A stretch of 64,000 nt of DNA from Acholoe squamosa (lineage: Eukaryota; Annelida; Polychaeta; Phyllodocida; Polynoidae): contig OX439038.1 of assembly GCA_949317995.1 (NCBI GenBank), positions 60,842,813 to 60,906,812 of the forward strand, written 5' to 3'. The translations under genes and the position numbers were made by a program. Positions 11,612 to 23,414 of the stretch are shown one piece after another. Position 1 is the stretch's first letter. Every line of letters begins with the position of its first letter. A model generated the notes under the pieces. It was not told where the DNA came from, searched no databases, and saw nothing but the letters and a program-made list of their open reading frames with translations.

Positions 11612-12182
11612 TTTTGGTCCTCTCTGGCTGTTTGGTAATCAGGGATTACCTATAGTGCAGTCAGGATGCAGAGGTGTACAACCAACTTACACGGCAGCTA
11701 TGGATTATACAGTAAGAAAAAAATACACAATATTAATGGGGATTGCTTTTAACATTCATGTGTTCAAAATAACTCCTAATTCCCTGGGCCTTATAAACAT
11801 TTCTATGTGGCACACAATGAAAAAAACAAGCAAGATCCGCCTGCATACATGACATTGTACCATTCTATACAAGCTGGCCCTAGCTTCTATGATTGCCACT
11901 GTCAACAACTTCCCATTCATATGCTGAAAGCCCCCAAGAACTTATTTTCAAATTAGCCTATATGGTGTTATTTCATTGGCTGATAATCAAACCAGCTAAG
12001 TCCGTATAGGTTAGGGTAGATAGATTATTTATACATGATTCAACATCATCTCTTATATAAGGCTATATGTGACGCATACTGATACTAATAAAAACTACCT
12101 TGCCAAATTGCAAAGCTCATATAACACAGACATGTTGAAATGCAAGGTCCCCAGGAAGTTGAGTCTCATGGTGCTATGACTG
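11612..12182. other. no gene seen
   Basis: AT-rich with short unsupported frames. Nothing recognised. Confidence 0.4.
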
Positions 12183-13729
12183 GCCCACCTGCAGGGCATT
12201 TCAAAATGATAGCTATTATCTATATATGGTCAATGGGCACCACTTGTCGTGATTTGGTCATTTTGAGTTCTATGATAGATAAATCGTTCAGTATGGATCA
12301 TAGATATGCTATTATCATATATTCTGATTGCCCTGGGTTAGAGCTATAACGGGAACCCTGGTTTTACCTATGTCTTAGGCATATTATGGGATAGAGAGGC
12401 CTCAAACCACCTTAAAAGAATCGTTTTTCATCAATAAAATCGAAACCGGCACTTATGAAGTTAGTTAATATTTTTTAAAAAGGTTAGGGGGTAGATATAT
12501 AATTCTAGCTTTGTTATATATTAGTTCCAGATTTTTTAAGACCATTTGGAGATGTATAGACTGGTTTATCATTTTGCTCTTAGCAAAAATGTCTTTGTGT
12601 AATTTTTAAGGAGATTCGTCTCACGCCCTAAAATGGGGCTGTAGCTCTAATTTAGATATACTACATGGACTAATAAAATGTAATGTGTCATTCCTTAAAA
12701 TCTACCTGTGTATGCATAAAACAATTGGGAGCCTAGCTACTACACATAAGTGTCCAGAAGGATTGATGTATGCTGGGGTAGGTTTAGAGGGAGATTCGTC
12801 TCACACCCTGTTTGAGCATGAATAACTACCAGGCCTTTCATATTTAACAATTGCCTTTATGACTTCTAAGTACCTACATATCCAAGGAATAACACCTATG
12901 AATAGCATTTCCCTACTACATAATGAGCAGCCTCATGTGAATTAACTACATAATGAGCAGCCTCATGTGAATTAACTACATAATGAGCAGCCTCATGTGA
13001 ATAGATCTATGTACCTGTTTCCCTCAACCATACTCTCAATATATTTTCACCTTACTATCAATATGAAATCGTTATATTTAAGACAATTTTCCTGTCAAAT
13101 TTTGCACTGTTTAAACCTATGGGAGAATCGTCTCACGCCCTGTTTCAGCAGTTTTGAAGTCCATATGCTGGCAGGTGACTCAAATAATGATTTACTATAC
13201 ATGATCTAAGCTCATACATGACTTATTCATTGGTACATAGAGAAGGCAACACACATTTACATACAGCTATCCTATTTGATGAAGACATTTCAGGTATTTT
13301 CAATGTGGCACAAATTTACACCATTTTCTGTCAAACTAAAATATAAAGGAAATCAGAGAAAATGTGGGTGTTCTATGGTTCATATTAGAGGGAAAGGTGT
13401 TTATTTTGATTACAAGCCAGAACATTTAGGCTTCATATAATGTTGTATGATGCAAGGGATCGCTTTATGCACATGGCTAGGACATGATACGAATCTCCCC
13501 CTCATTTTAGAGCCTGTTAAACCCTTCTTTGCCCCTGTGCTGTGCCTTCAGTTTTCATATTTAACCTACCCCCATATATGGATGTTATGGGCCAGCCCAT
13601 GCAGTATAAGCCCAAATAATATTTAACAGATGCTACAATATTAATTTTTAGGTCCCAGCCTGCCCAAATGACGACAAGTGGTGCCTATTGACCATATCTA
13701 TGGTTTTGAAATGCCCTCCTGAAGTGGGC
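12183..13729. mobile_element. 1.5-kb element with ~85-bp imperfect terminal inverted repeats
   Basis: 12183-12270 and 13650-13729 are inverted relatives. Both start GCCCAC at the outer edge and share AGGGCATTTCAAAA and GGCACCACTTGTCGT. The interior holds three direct copies of GAGAWTCGTCTCACRCCCT (12611, 12791 and 13123) and one inverted partial copy (about 13490). No transposase frame is present, so it would be non-autonomous. No convincing target duplication is seen. Confidence 0.6.
12915..13003. repeat. 30-bp tandem repeat, three copies
   Basis: The unit starts ACTACATAATGAGCAGCC and ends GTGAATTA. Copies are essentially identical, implying recent expansion. Located inside the 12183-13729 element. 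Confidence 0.95.
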
Positions 13730-14122
13730 GTTGGAAGTGTAAGGCAATTATACATGACATACCACGATCCTCAAGTTTAATTTGCTATGAGTTAACATGC
13801 TTAGACAAAGAAGCAATAGATAAATATTCCGATATCCCAGCTGATTTGTGAGGAGAGAGACCATGGACCACGTGCGGAGGAACTAAGTGCTATAAATTAA
13901 ATACCTTGTGAAATGGAGACGGATACAAAAATTGAGCAAAGATAATTAGGATTTCTGAGTTACGTCTAGGCTATGGTGTGATGTAATCACAAACTGGCAA
14001 AATCATTCACTGCATGTGTCTTACGATTAAAACACCTTTAAGCGCTGCATGAAGCTGTTAAAATTATGAAATTAAGCAACTTTAATCAACTTTGAGTAAA
14101 AAATTGTCATCTTTGACATTAA
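13730..14122. other. no gene seen
   Basis: AT-rich; nothing recognised. Confidence 0.4.
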
Positions 14123-14191
14123 GTGGATCAACATGGTAAAAGGTCTGCCCACGCACTCCCTCGCGGGCGTAACTTTTACCGTGTTGATCCA
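14123..14191. repeat. ~70-nt foldback repeat, copy 1
   Basis: TGGATCAACATGGTAAAAGG at the left pairs with CTTTTACCGTGTTGATCCA at the right, around a GC-rich middle (GCCCACGCAC...CGCGGGCGT). A second copy sits at 20764-20835, at the end of the LTR-like insertion. Confidence 0.85.
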
Positions 14192-14199
14192 TTTTGCTT

Positions 14200-14430
14200 A
14201 GAGGTAATCAATGTGGACTGAATTCAGTCTCTGAGGTTTGCTTAAAAGTGATAAAAGATTTCTAAAGTACTAAAGTCTGCCTTGGAGGTTTGCCTTAAGG
14301 TGTTTAATGGTGACTGAATTCAAGCTTGGGGGTTCGCGTTAAAGTTTTGAAGGTTGAGAAAATTCAGACTAGGAGGTTTGCTGAAAGTCAATAAAAGTTG
14401 ATTCTATTTAGCCTTGGAGGTTTGTATAAA
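14200..14430. repeat. imperfect ~65-70-bp tandem repeat
   Basis: GAGGTTTGC-like words recur about every 65-70 bp (14237, 14287, 14332, 14371, 14417), with GACTGAATTCA at several of the intervals. Diverged and non-coding. Confidence 0.5.
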
Positions 14431-15577
14431 CTGTAAAAAAAAAATGCCGTTGAAAAAACAAAGGATTCGTTGTCCCAAAGTTGCCAAAGATCCGTTTTTA
14501 TTTTCACAGAGATTCCTTATACTACCACACTGCCACCTGGAAATTCTTGTTAAAACTACAATGGCACCGTGCTGTGTAACCACTCTTCAGTTTTAGAAGG
14601 ATCCCTGATAGATTCAACAGTTATTTTTTACGGTGTAGATAATATGAATTAGAATGTTATCACTTCATATATATCCATTATGGCTTAGCCTAGGTTTATC
14701 AAATGTTGATATTTGGTAACGCTATATGACCCTCATAATTGAATATAATATTAGTGACCTTGCTCAAGTTTAAGGTCATAAGGCTTGACTTTGAATAGAC
14801 ATAATGACACTATACTCCACACAGTGGATTCTCCTAATGACCTACATGTAGGTCAGTATTGAAAACTTTATATCACTGCACATTATCATTCGATCACCAC
14901 AAGTTGGAATGATGCATATTTAGGCATACAGGATGTTATGTACAGATTTTCAATCCTCTTATGCCAAAACTCTGGCGTTAGCATAATTTGAGTTGAGCAT
15001 TGAAAAGTGGGAAGAATGGCATCTGATATATAAAATGTGAAAGTGTACCATCCCGTCATTATGATGGAATCTAAAATGGGATTGTGGTATTTGTAATGCA
15101 CGAAATGTGGAAATGAAGTGAAATTAGTAACTAATATCGACTAAATCGAAACTACACACCCAGATATACAACGTGTCAGGTCACTCAATGATGCTTCTTC
15201 AGAAAAAAAGATACTCTTTTTAAAACCTTTCGATCAATATGAACTACTCTGCCACTCTTTATGATTACGTTCTCTAGCACTTGCTATGGATAAATACATT
15301 ATCATAGTACAAATGGGTCTACACAGGCCAACTAATGGTCAACACGACCTGAGAGGCTTTATGAATAATCGATAGCGCTTGGTTATAGGCAGGTATTGCC
15401 ATTGTAAAAGATGACATACAAGCTTTGAACATTCATTGTAAGTGGAATAGATAGCAAGTCCATATTCTGATTTTATAGTTCTAATATCGCTGACGGCTGG
15501 GAAAAAGGTAATCCCTAAAAACACAACTCATGTAAGTTGCATGACATTCACGTGAAAACCTATCAGATTTAGACGCG
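14431..15577. other. no gene seen
   Basis: AT-rich with unsupported short frames of 60-71 codons. Nothing recognised. Confidence 0.4.
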
Positions 15578-15649
15578 TAGTCCACTTGGCCTGTTGCGCG
15601 ATTGAGCCATCCGCTTTCTTCATTTTTGCGACAGAGGCCTAGTGGACTA
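15578..15649. repeat. 72-nt foldback repeat, copy 1
   Basis: TAGTCCACTTGGCCTGTTGCGC at the left is the imperfect complement of GCGACAGAGGCCTAGTGGACTA at the right. A related, inverted copy lies at 16014-16092. Confidence 0.75.
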
Positions 15650-16013
15650 TCAATGTAGCATACATAAGGTGTAATTTGGATAAGTTGTGACTGTAGGCAT
15701 ATGGCACTGAATCATACTACATGCATCCTACTATCGGTAATTCCATACGAATGAAGCACACACTCAAACATATAGCCCTAGACATGAATTAGGAATTAAC
15801 GCAGCCATTCCTGTAACAGAACCACAGCTAGTTGCAGATGACCATCCATGAGCGTGACTAAGCTGATAGGCACACATTGTGGCAGGGTGTTGTTGTGAGC
15901 TCAGGAACCCGTTTCCAAAGCTATACGATCCAAAATGACATTATGGCTATTGGAATAAGCAATGTGCTCAAGTGGTCATGAAATAGCATAATTATAATTC
16001 TCATTTACATCGA

Positions 16014-16092
16014 TTGTCCACTAGGTCTCTGTCGCAGAAAGTCATTTAGGAAATGAATGGCTCAATTGTGCGACAGATGCTACGTGGACTAT
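16014..16092. repeat. foldback repeat, copy 2 (inverted relative to copy 1)
   Basis: Shares GTCCACTAGG, CTGTCGCA and GCGACAGA with the copy at 15578-15649. The two lie about 365 bp apart. Confidence 0.7.
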
Positions 16093-16760
16093 CAACATTA
16101 GTATTGATGCTGTTGAGAAAAAGAAAGCATTGTTGGCGAATCAATCCTTGGTTGGTTCTATACAAAACCTCTTTTGTGATCAGCAAAACATTGAACTAAA
16201 AAAATAGTTTTAGTTTGTCTAGCCGTGTTGTGAATTGTACATTATCACGTATGTCTTGAAAATCGCCATTTTATGTTTCATCTAAATAACGGTGATTTCT
16301 CATACAATAAGTATGGGACACTCCTGGTAGCTAACTTAGCCTTGTAATTTCTCCTGTTTTATAGGTAGGAGAGGGGGATCCCGTAGTAACTTTTGAAAAA
16401 GACTGCAGGGCCCATATCACTGAAAGTGGATATAATGGGACTAGCGTGATATATCGGATGAGTATGATATCAAATGCTGAGGACGTTTGCCAAACTCTGG
16501 TCAGGATGGAGAGAGAGAGAGGGCGGAATAGAAAGGAACATTGGCTTGTCTATAGTACAGAGCTCATAATTGATGACCTGACAGTTTTGCTTTATGCCAA
16601 GATGACTCCTGACCTGGACTATTTGTTGACTGTTGACAATCCATGTAAATCGAATTTCATAATAATTATTGTGAGTCACTGATAGTAGTATATATATAGG
16701 GGCAAACTCAATGCAAAGGAACAGCTACTGAAATCGATTTGACCTACTTATGAACTGGAA
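16093..16760. other. no gene seen
   Basis: Two overlapping frames on opposite strands at 16446-16682 are mirror shadows of each other without recognised homology. Confidence 0.35.
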
Positions 16761-17104
16761 GTGACCTAGTTTTGGGACTGGAAGTGCCCATAAATGTGAC
16801 CTACTTTCTCGAGCTCTGATTGGCTGAGAGATAATTTATGCTAATTTATGCAACTTTATATACAAAACATAAGTTTGGTTGCTATGGCAAACACCACAGT
16901 AGCAAAGAACTCTTGTGGCGCTGTAGTTGGTGCGCGTTTATTTTAACAACAGGGGTTTTGGGTAGGTAGGTAGGTAGATAGGTAGGTTAATAAATTAGGT
17001 AGGGGTAGGTAGGGGGGTAAGTAGGGTGTGCATGTGTTATACACACACAAAAGTGTGGGTGTTTCCCCCTTTCCCTTATTACTTAAGGGGTGCCCCCCCA
17101 CCCA
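16761..17104 (+). repeat. dispersed repeat, family 3, with (GTAG)n
   Basis: Contains GACCTACTTTCTCGAGCTCT, also found inverted at 37960-37993, and an X-box-like GGTTGCTATGGCAAAC at 16877-16892. A GTAG run and a run resembling 'TGTTATACACACACA' follow. The same order occurs inverted at about 23460-23790 and in part at 37130-37215. Confidence 0.55.
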
Positions 17105-17242
17105 TAGCCTAGCCTAGCCTAGCCTAGCCTAGCCTAGCCTAGCCTAGCCTAGCCTAGCCTAGCCTAGCCTAGCCTAGCCTAGGCTAGCCTACCCTACCCT
17201 ACCCTACCCTACCCTACCCTACCCTACCCTACCCTACCCTAC
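17105..17242. repeat. compound pentanucleotide array (TAGCC)n then (TACCC)n
   Basis: About fifteen AGCCT units run directly into about eleven ACCCT units through one AGGCT variant. The repeat changes by a single base position (G to C) and keeps its phase, so one array probably gave rise to the other. Confidence 0.95.
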
Positions 17243-17302
17243 CTAACCTATTCCGTTCTATCCAGTAACCAACATGTTTTTTTTGTCCCCCTACATTCAC
17301 CC

Positions 17303-17782
17303 GGTCACAAATCATAGAAAGTGTGCATATGGGGCCTCACATGTCATTCGCCCAGACATGTGCCCAGAATCATGAAAAATAATTCTTATAAGTATGCTTC
17401 TTTTATTATAGCAAGGACACATCTGACATAAATGATAATGTAATATTCTTAATCTACAGGTCAAAATAGTCTGGACCTGAGATTTTCATGGAGGTATGAT
17501 GATTGTTTCTGTAGGAAATGAAGCCCCCAACATGGCTTGTAACTTAGGCCCCTAAATGTCATTCGCATCAGACACAATTTCGCCCAGACAATTTTGGGCC
17601 CATTTTACCCCCCTGGAGCCCAAAATATTCATATGGGACCATCAAAACCCATATGTAACACAAAGATCTCATCCAGCCTGACACTTTGAGCCAAAAAAAT
17701 AGAGGGGGAAACTAAAATTCGAAGAGTAGGGGCTGGAATACCTCCAAATTCGTCATATGCAAACCTTCTATGATTTTCGACC
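17303..17782 (+). mobile_element. GGTC MITE, copy B
   Basis: A 480-bp element with ACCC target duplications at 17299-17302 and 17783-17786. The ends are GGTCACAAATCATAGAA and, inverted, GGTCGAAAATCATAGAA. Same family as 7665-8120, 19964-20966 and 29674-30146. Confidence 0.9.
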
Positions 17783-17884
17783 ACCCACTGCAACGTTCCA
17801 AAAATAAATGACCCCTATCAACATGTTCCAACCACCATCGCCTCGCACCCATTGCTGCTCACTGGTTCGGGGATGAACTTTTTT

Positions 17885-18110
17885 TGTTTTTACAAATTAA
17901 CTCACACAATTTCACTTTGTACAACACAGAATACATGTTAAAACACACATTTAACCTATGTACTTTTTTTACAAAATGGAAAAATGTAACATTTACCAAA
18001 ATGTTATAAAGGTTTTCCAAATTCACTAAAATCTTTTTTTGTAAAATGCTGCGGTTTTAATCTCTCTACTGTTTTCACAAAATGAAAGAAATGTAACATT
18101 CCACTAAAAT
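17885..18110 (-). repeat. AT-rich dispersed repeat, family 1, inverted copy
   Basis: In reverse complement it matches the 110-440 and 21480-21665 repeats, including the Rep-1 block with a TACATAGGTTAAA core. An X-box-like GTTGCTATGGTTAC lies just downstream at 18161-18174. Confidence 0.5.
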
Positions 18111-19959
18111 GAAGGTCCTTAAGATGCTGAAAGTTGGGTAGCCTCAAGGTGGGAGGAGTGGTTGCTATGGTTACACCAGAAAAACTGGCTGGCGGGTTTC
18201 CAAAATGTCACCATAGTGGCAAATTAATGTGCACTTGAGCGATAGGATTTAGTGTGATATTCTGAATACAGGATGTATTAGAGTTTACCATTCTCATTCC
18301 ACTTTTTTTGAGTGAGCATAGGCATGGTATTGATACTATAGAAAAGGCTGCATTTTTTTCTACTTGGCCTGAGTTAGAGCACTGAAGGATAGATGGTGAT
18401 TTTTTGGTAATCAGTATATAGGAACTGTGAGCCTGAAAATTACATTGGTGATGGATAGCTTCTGGTATTTCTAAAAAAAAAGAGACAATGCACACATGGG
18501 GTGCCGATTTGAAAGCATGGGCAGTGGTAGGTCTCAGCTTATAAATGCACCAACTTCTTACATATCCATATCCATGTGATCCATTTCAATGTACTGTGAG
18601 TGAGATTTTGACATGGGTATATAAGTAGGTAGTGTCTGTTCCAGTATATACCCTGTAGAGTTGATGTTAGTGGTTTCAAAGGGGGACTAAAAAAATGCCT
18701 CTTTTCTATTATAAATAGAGTAGGTGTTTTCTCCCAGTCCTACGGGTATGGATACAGTGAGGTGAAGTTTGTTTTAATTCTGCCATTGCACATGCACTCT
18801 TCTCTTGTCATGGGGACACTTAGAATCATGGCTCCCATGTGGTCATTATGAAGTGCGTCTGACAGAGTATTAAGACGCAGTTCCATTGTCTCATGGGGAA
18901 TTAAGTTTTAGTGGGAGCTCACCTTCCATCATTCTACTTTTTCTGTAGCACATAACATAGTGAACACATACAAAGGAGATGGGATTCAAAAGCAGATAAT
19001 GTAGGGCAGTATAGGGGTATTCTCATAGTTAAGAGGAAACCAGGTAAGGTCTAGGCAAGTTTTGACTGACAGAGATTTTAATATGAATACCTTTGTTTCA
19101 GAAAATGATGTATACTGCAGTCAAAACTAGGCTACAACTAGTATACTTGGGGTCCATATAGTCAATAAGGCGTCCATATATCTATAGGCAATATAGTAGT
19201 CAAAGGTGGGGAACCTTCTTACACACAGTTTTCTGGGTCTATATATAGGCAGTAGAACATCCACCAACATAGAGAAATCAGTAAATAGAATGGGTGGTGA
19301 GCCCTTTCAGTAGAACCTTTACCACACACTTTCTTGGTTCTATGTACACACCTGCAAAACTCGAGGTGAGAAAAAAAAAGTTAAGTAAGTCGATTAGGGT
19401 GTCTAAATCAGTTTTATAAATTTATGAGGGATTCAATTTGTGAATTTAGTCGAAAATAACATTGGGTAGAAGGTATGCTGTTTGGTCTGTACTTCTAGGT
19501 TAAGTAGTATATTGCTGTTTAAATACTGGAGTTTAGAACCAATTGAGGACAGTGCATCAAAGTACTCATCCCTGCTTTATGTTGATGTAAATGCAAAAAA
19601 GATATTCCGTACATAGTTTGTGCTCAACACTGCCCAATCGTGTGGAATTTAGATACCATGTGACCGAGAGTATATTTAACCAAAGGTTCCAGTGGTTCTT
19701 CTAACACTGCCTCTCCACTCTACACCCTGAGTTCTCTGTCCATCTACTACCTCGTGCTTAATCCATCCAGGATTTGATAAAGAAGGTTACAACATACAGG
19801 CTTTGGGAATTCATCTTCATCTACTCCACTGTACATTGGTGGAAATTCCTTCAAAATCAAGCAAAGGTTAGCTCCATTACACCTATAGCCTTCTACACTG
19901 CTCACTCACATTAGGATTAATTTATAAACCTACTTCACCAGCTACACAACTAAGAGCAT
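18111..19959. other. no gene seen
   Basis: AT-rich intergenic sequence. The 95-codon minus frame at 18208-18495 has no recognised domain. Nothing else supported. Confidence 0.4.
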
Positions 19960-19963
19960 GGTA

Positions 19964-20966
19964 GGTAACAAATCATAGAAAGTGTGCATATGGGGCCTTA
20001 CATGTCATTTGCCCAGACATGTGCCCAGAAAAAGAATTCTTATGCTTCTTTTACAATAGCAAAACATAAATTATAATGTGATTTTCTTAATCTACAGGTC
20101 AAAATAGTCTTGACCTGAGATTTTCATGGAGGTATGAAGATTGTTTCTGTAGGAAATTAAGCCCTCAACATGGCTTGTAACTCAAATGTCATTCTCCCAG
20201 ACACAATTTTGCCTAGACAATTTTGGTCATTTTGGGCACATTATACCCCCCTGGAGCCCGAAATATGCATATGGGACCATCAAAACCCATATGTGTGTGG
20301 TGGTCCCGCGTCGTCTTCGAGGTACCTTCGTGGTCCTCGTGGGCGACGTCGAGAGCACCTCTATTACCCGACGCCTGGGGGCGCTGGAGTCCGGCGCCAC
20401 GTCACCACTTGGTCACGTGGCCCTCGACTCCAGTGTATATAAGGCCGTTGTACGGCCTTCCTCAGGGTCAGTCCAGCCCCGACTGACCATCGTGAGCGAT
20501 GGTTGGCGGCTGCCCGGCTACCATATTCTAGTACTCCTCTGTGCTGCTGCACAGAGGAGGTGTATGTGGAATATCAACTGTAGACACTAGAAGGCCTAGT
20601 GTCGAACCTGTTATAGAGTTCAAACTCTGCCACCTGTAACTGTGATCGAGAACGGCTGATGCCTATGTGTTATTAGACAATAAAGTTTTAACTGGAACCT
20701 GAATAGTTGTTCTTCGTTGTTTATCGAAAGATTCGATTGAACATCGAGGGGTAGAACACTACATGTGGATCAACATGGTAAAAGGTACCCCCGTGCACCC
20801 CATTGCGGGCGTACCTTTTACCGTGTTGATCCACATATGTAACATGAAGATATCATCCAGCCTGAGATTTGAGCCAAAGAAATAGAGGGGGAAACTAAAA
20901 TTCGAAGAGTAGGGACTGGAATACCTCCAAATTTCGTCATATGCAAACCTTCTATGATTTTTGACT
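19964..20966 (+). mobile_element. GGTC MITE, copy C, split by an LTR-like insertion
   Basis: Flanked by GGTA at 19960-19963 and 20967-20970. It starts GGTAACAAATCATAGAA and ends with a mutated GACT. Subtracting the insertion at 20294-20835 and its 4-bp duplication leaves about 457 bp, the length of the intact copies. The MITE was therefore present before the LTR-like insertion. Confidence 0.9.
20294..20835 (+). mobile_element. LTR-like insertion (probable solo LTR)
   Basis: A 542-bp insertion in MITE copy C, flanked by TATG (20290-20293 and 20836-20839). It begins TGTGTGG and ends CCACA, the TG...CA pattern of an LTR. It holds a TATATAA box (20436-20442) and AATAAA (20679-20684) in the right order. 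Two perfect hairpins lie between them: an 11-bp stem (20534-20544 with 20549-20559) and an 8-bp stem (20583-20590 with 20596-20603). It is markedly GC-richer than the surroundings at its start. The last 72 bases are a foldback sequence also found at 14123-14191, so the true LTR edge could lie just before it. Overlapping plus-strand frames here are not genes. Confidence 0.7.
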
Positions 20967-21015
20967 GGTATAAACACCCAAAAGTGTGACACAAAACTGA
21001 TGTTTACACACCACA

Positions 21016-21372
21016 ATGTCTTATATAGGACCCAACCATCAAGTGGCAATTAGAAAGGACTATTCTCCCTGTCAAAAGTCTTACTCATACTCTTACAATG
21101 TAATTACTCTGGACAAATTAAAGCAAATGTTACCTCTATCAACACATGCACACCCTCTTCACGACCTCCCAGATGATGATGATAACTTTTGTAGTGAAAA
21201 AGTGTCAAAGTTTTTACAGCTAGACCCATCCACTAATAGGCTACAGTCAATAAGGAGTAAGGCAATATTTAACCCAATTAGTCAGCCAACCCCTGGTCAG
21301 TCAATAGGCAGCACACTAACAATATCTGTATCTCCTCTTTTCTGGCACTGTCAAACCCTTGGCTGTGAATAA
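21016..21372 (+). CDS. hypothetical 118-codon frame, unrecognised
   Basis: An ATG-initiated frame lies just after MITE copy C. It has no recognised domain, signal peptide or membrane segment. Composition is ordinary (KLKQMLPLSTHAHPLHDLP, then an acidic DDDD). It ends shortly before a family 1 repeat. No second copy is seen in the window, so conservation cannot be judged. It may be a fragment of an unrecognised element or a chance frame. Confidence 0.2.
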   Translation: MSYIGPNHQVAIRKDYSPCQKSYSYSYNVITLDKLKQMLPLSTHAHPLHDLPDDDDNFCSEKVSKFLQLDPSTNRLQSIRSKAIFNPISQPTPGQSIGSTLTISVSPLFWHCQTLGCE

Positions 21373-21479
21373 ACCACCACAGGGGGAACTGGCTTACTGT
21401 TCACTATAATTCCTGTCAAGTCAGAGTCGCCAGCTCTGCTCATTACTGACTCTCCACAGCAAGCCCTCTGACTTTAGGT

Positions 21480-21665
21480 AAATTTATAAATCTTTTTGTA
21501 AAATCTTTGCTTAAATAAGGGAAATCTTGTGTGTAAAAAGTGGTAGTTTTTGTAACATTTAGGTAAATTTATAAATTTTTTGCTAAAATGTTAGATTTCT
21601 TTCATTTTGTAGAAAGAATACATAGGTTAAAGGTGTGTTTTAACATGTATCCTTTGTAAAAAAAA
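21480..21665 (+). repeat. AT-rich dispersed repeat, family 1
   Basis: Same-strand copy of 110-440. It shares AATCTTGTGTGTAAAA, GTAACATTTAGGTAAATTT and the CATTTTGTAGAAAGAATA block. Confidence 0.6.
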
Positions 21666-21919
21666 AAAAACAACAAAAAGATTGTTAGAAGATGTCCTCA
21701 TTTGACATGTAACTCACCATACTTGAGTGTATTATCACCTATATATATATGTATATTAACTTTTTTTTCTTCTCCATGTTGTCCCTATAATAGGGGGTAT
21801 TGTTACTGTGGTGTCCATTACTCCATACCCTACCCTACATAGATTGTTTGTTATTCATCCATGAACCAGTGAGCAGCAATGGGTGCACAGCGGTGGAAGC
21901 TCAAACATAAAAGCAAAAA

Positions 21920-22560
21920 ATAGTTTATTATACAAGCACGGACCAGTGTCCAGTTGCCGTTGTTATTGTTGTTGTGGGGGCTTGTGGTGGGAGAATGTTA
22001 TGATGAGTGGGACTAGAGGTAAGGATGAAATCCACACTTGTCTTTTGATCCTGAGGGACAGATGGCAATGGCAGTGGTGTAGCATGTAAACAGGGTGGGG
22101 TGTAAAAGCATGTGAAAGCGATTGAGGACGCGCAGGGTATGGCGTGATGTCTCATAATGTGCATTACAACATAATGAGTAAGCTCAATCCCTGCTACCTG
22201 CCTTTTTTTACTTTTTGTGATCAGTTCTTTTATGGATGGACAAAAGGAGTGTTTGCCGTTCTTTATCAAAGGTGCAGTGTTATTTTGAAGGAAACACTCT
22301 CTAGAATTTAAATTGGGAGGAATAAATGAGTCTGAAGGATGTTGTTCAGGACAATAGCGCCACAGTTGAAACAGCTTACCTTGTTCACACCAACCCTTAT
22401 GTCTAAAATAAAAATCTCTGTTTCTCTTTTGTGAGAAGTGGATAAGCTCAGAGGTAGTTAAGCAGGTCTGGTCAGTTTAAGTGGTGGTAATACATACTGG
22501 GGAAAAGGGTCTAACTAAGATTTAAAGGTTAATTAAGCTAAAGTAGGTAGGTAGATAGAT
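21920..22560 (+). repeat. dispersed repeat, family 2, second copy
   Basis: Collinear with 820-1440, but carries about 90 extra bases near 22105-22195. It ends in a GTAG/ATAG run and is followed about 200 bp later by the protein-coding repeat at 22760. Confidence 0.6.
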
Positions 22561-22759
22561 AGAATAGGGTAGGGTGAGTAAAGGAGAAAACAGGGAGTGA
22601 GGGTCATCAACTTGTTGATTGAGTTTAAATAAGTGACACAACCCAACTGTTGCTCCTCCCATTTTTGGGGTGAAGGGCAGGGGAAAGGGGTAAAACCTGG
22701 GTACAGGGGGTGTACCTTCACACTGCCCACTTACTTTGAGGACCTCACCTCACCTCACC

Positions 22760-23219
22760 ATGAGTCAGCAGGGGGATGATAACCAAGAACACAATGCCAA
22801 GAAGGGGAGCAAGCCTTGACTGGGGGAAAGAAGTTGGTCTTCAGAAGAAGTCCATGGATTTACTGAGAAAGCAAGACCTGGATTCTGAGCAGGTTTTGAC
22901 TACACTCCTGCCTGCTGATGTAGCAGCCCTGGACATAACTTTAGGACAGTCAATGAAGTGTATACTGGGACAACGGGGTAACACCCACTTCACTGAAGAT
23001 ACTAGTGGGTCAACAACCAGCCAGGGACCCACTGTGCCTGAAAATGATCAGGACATAATCCCTTCTGGCCAAATATTAAGCAGCCAGACAAACCAAACAT
23101 TATTAGAAGCAGGCATGGTTCTCAACCAACTGTTAAAGGATCCTGCTAGCTCTGCAGCACTAGGTGAGCAGCTGGACAGTGGGGCACAGGATTACAGACA
23201 GCCATCTGGGGTTACATGA
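22760..23219 (+). pseudogene. unrecognised repetitive protein, copy 1 (frameshifted)
   Basis: An ATG at 22760 in a good context (CTCACCATGAG) opens a frame starting MSQQGDDNQE that stops after 19 codons. The next frame carries the rest, including LDSEQVLTTLL, VAALDITLGQS, PTVPEN.QDIIPSGQ, LLEAGMVLNQLL and ALGEQLDSG. The copy at 36434 has the same protein. The two differ by insertions of 6 and 9 bases that keep the frame, evidence that this was once translated. Homology to copy 2 ends abruptly after GGACAGTG at 23181. I recognise no domain; the predicted chain is soluble and helical. An N-terminal part of a retroelement ORF1 is the likeliest guess, no more. Confidence 0.5.
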
Positions 23220-23414
23220 ACAAGTCACCAGTGGACAAAGCAGCTATAACAATGGAACTCATATTAATCTTGAAATTAGATTGAGACTCTCAAACACAAA
23301 CTAAAGTTTACACATCACTGTATGCAAAATGGATTAGAAAGAAGTGTAAACTTTTAGCACCTACATCATAACATTCTCCCATCACAACATAAAAATAAAT
23401 AACCAAAGGTACTA

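Noticed and set aside
12915..13003. CRISPR-like array
   Set aside because: Three directly abutting 30-bp units without spacers; animal DNA; an ordinary minisatellite.
16446..16682. 78- and 69-codon frames on opposite strands
   Set aside because: Mirror-image frames over the same bases, no homology, no second copy.
17105..17242. Telomeric repeat or chromosome end
   Set aside because: Pentanucleotide units differ from TTAGGG or TTAGG types, and ordinary sequence continues on both sides.
20170..20590. Three overlapping plus-strand frames of 87-134 codons
   Set aside because: They lie across the MITE and the LTR-like insertion; overlapping open frames reflect local GC content, not coding.
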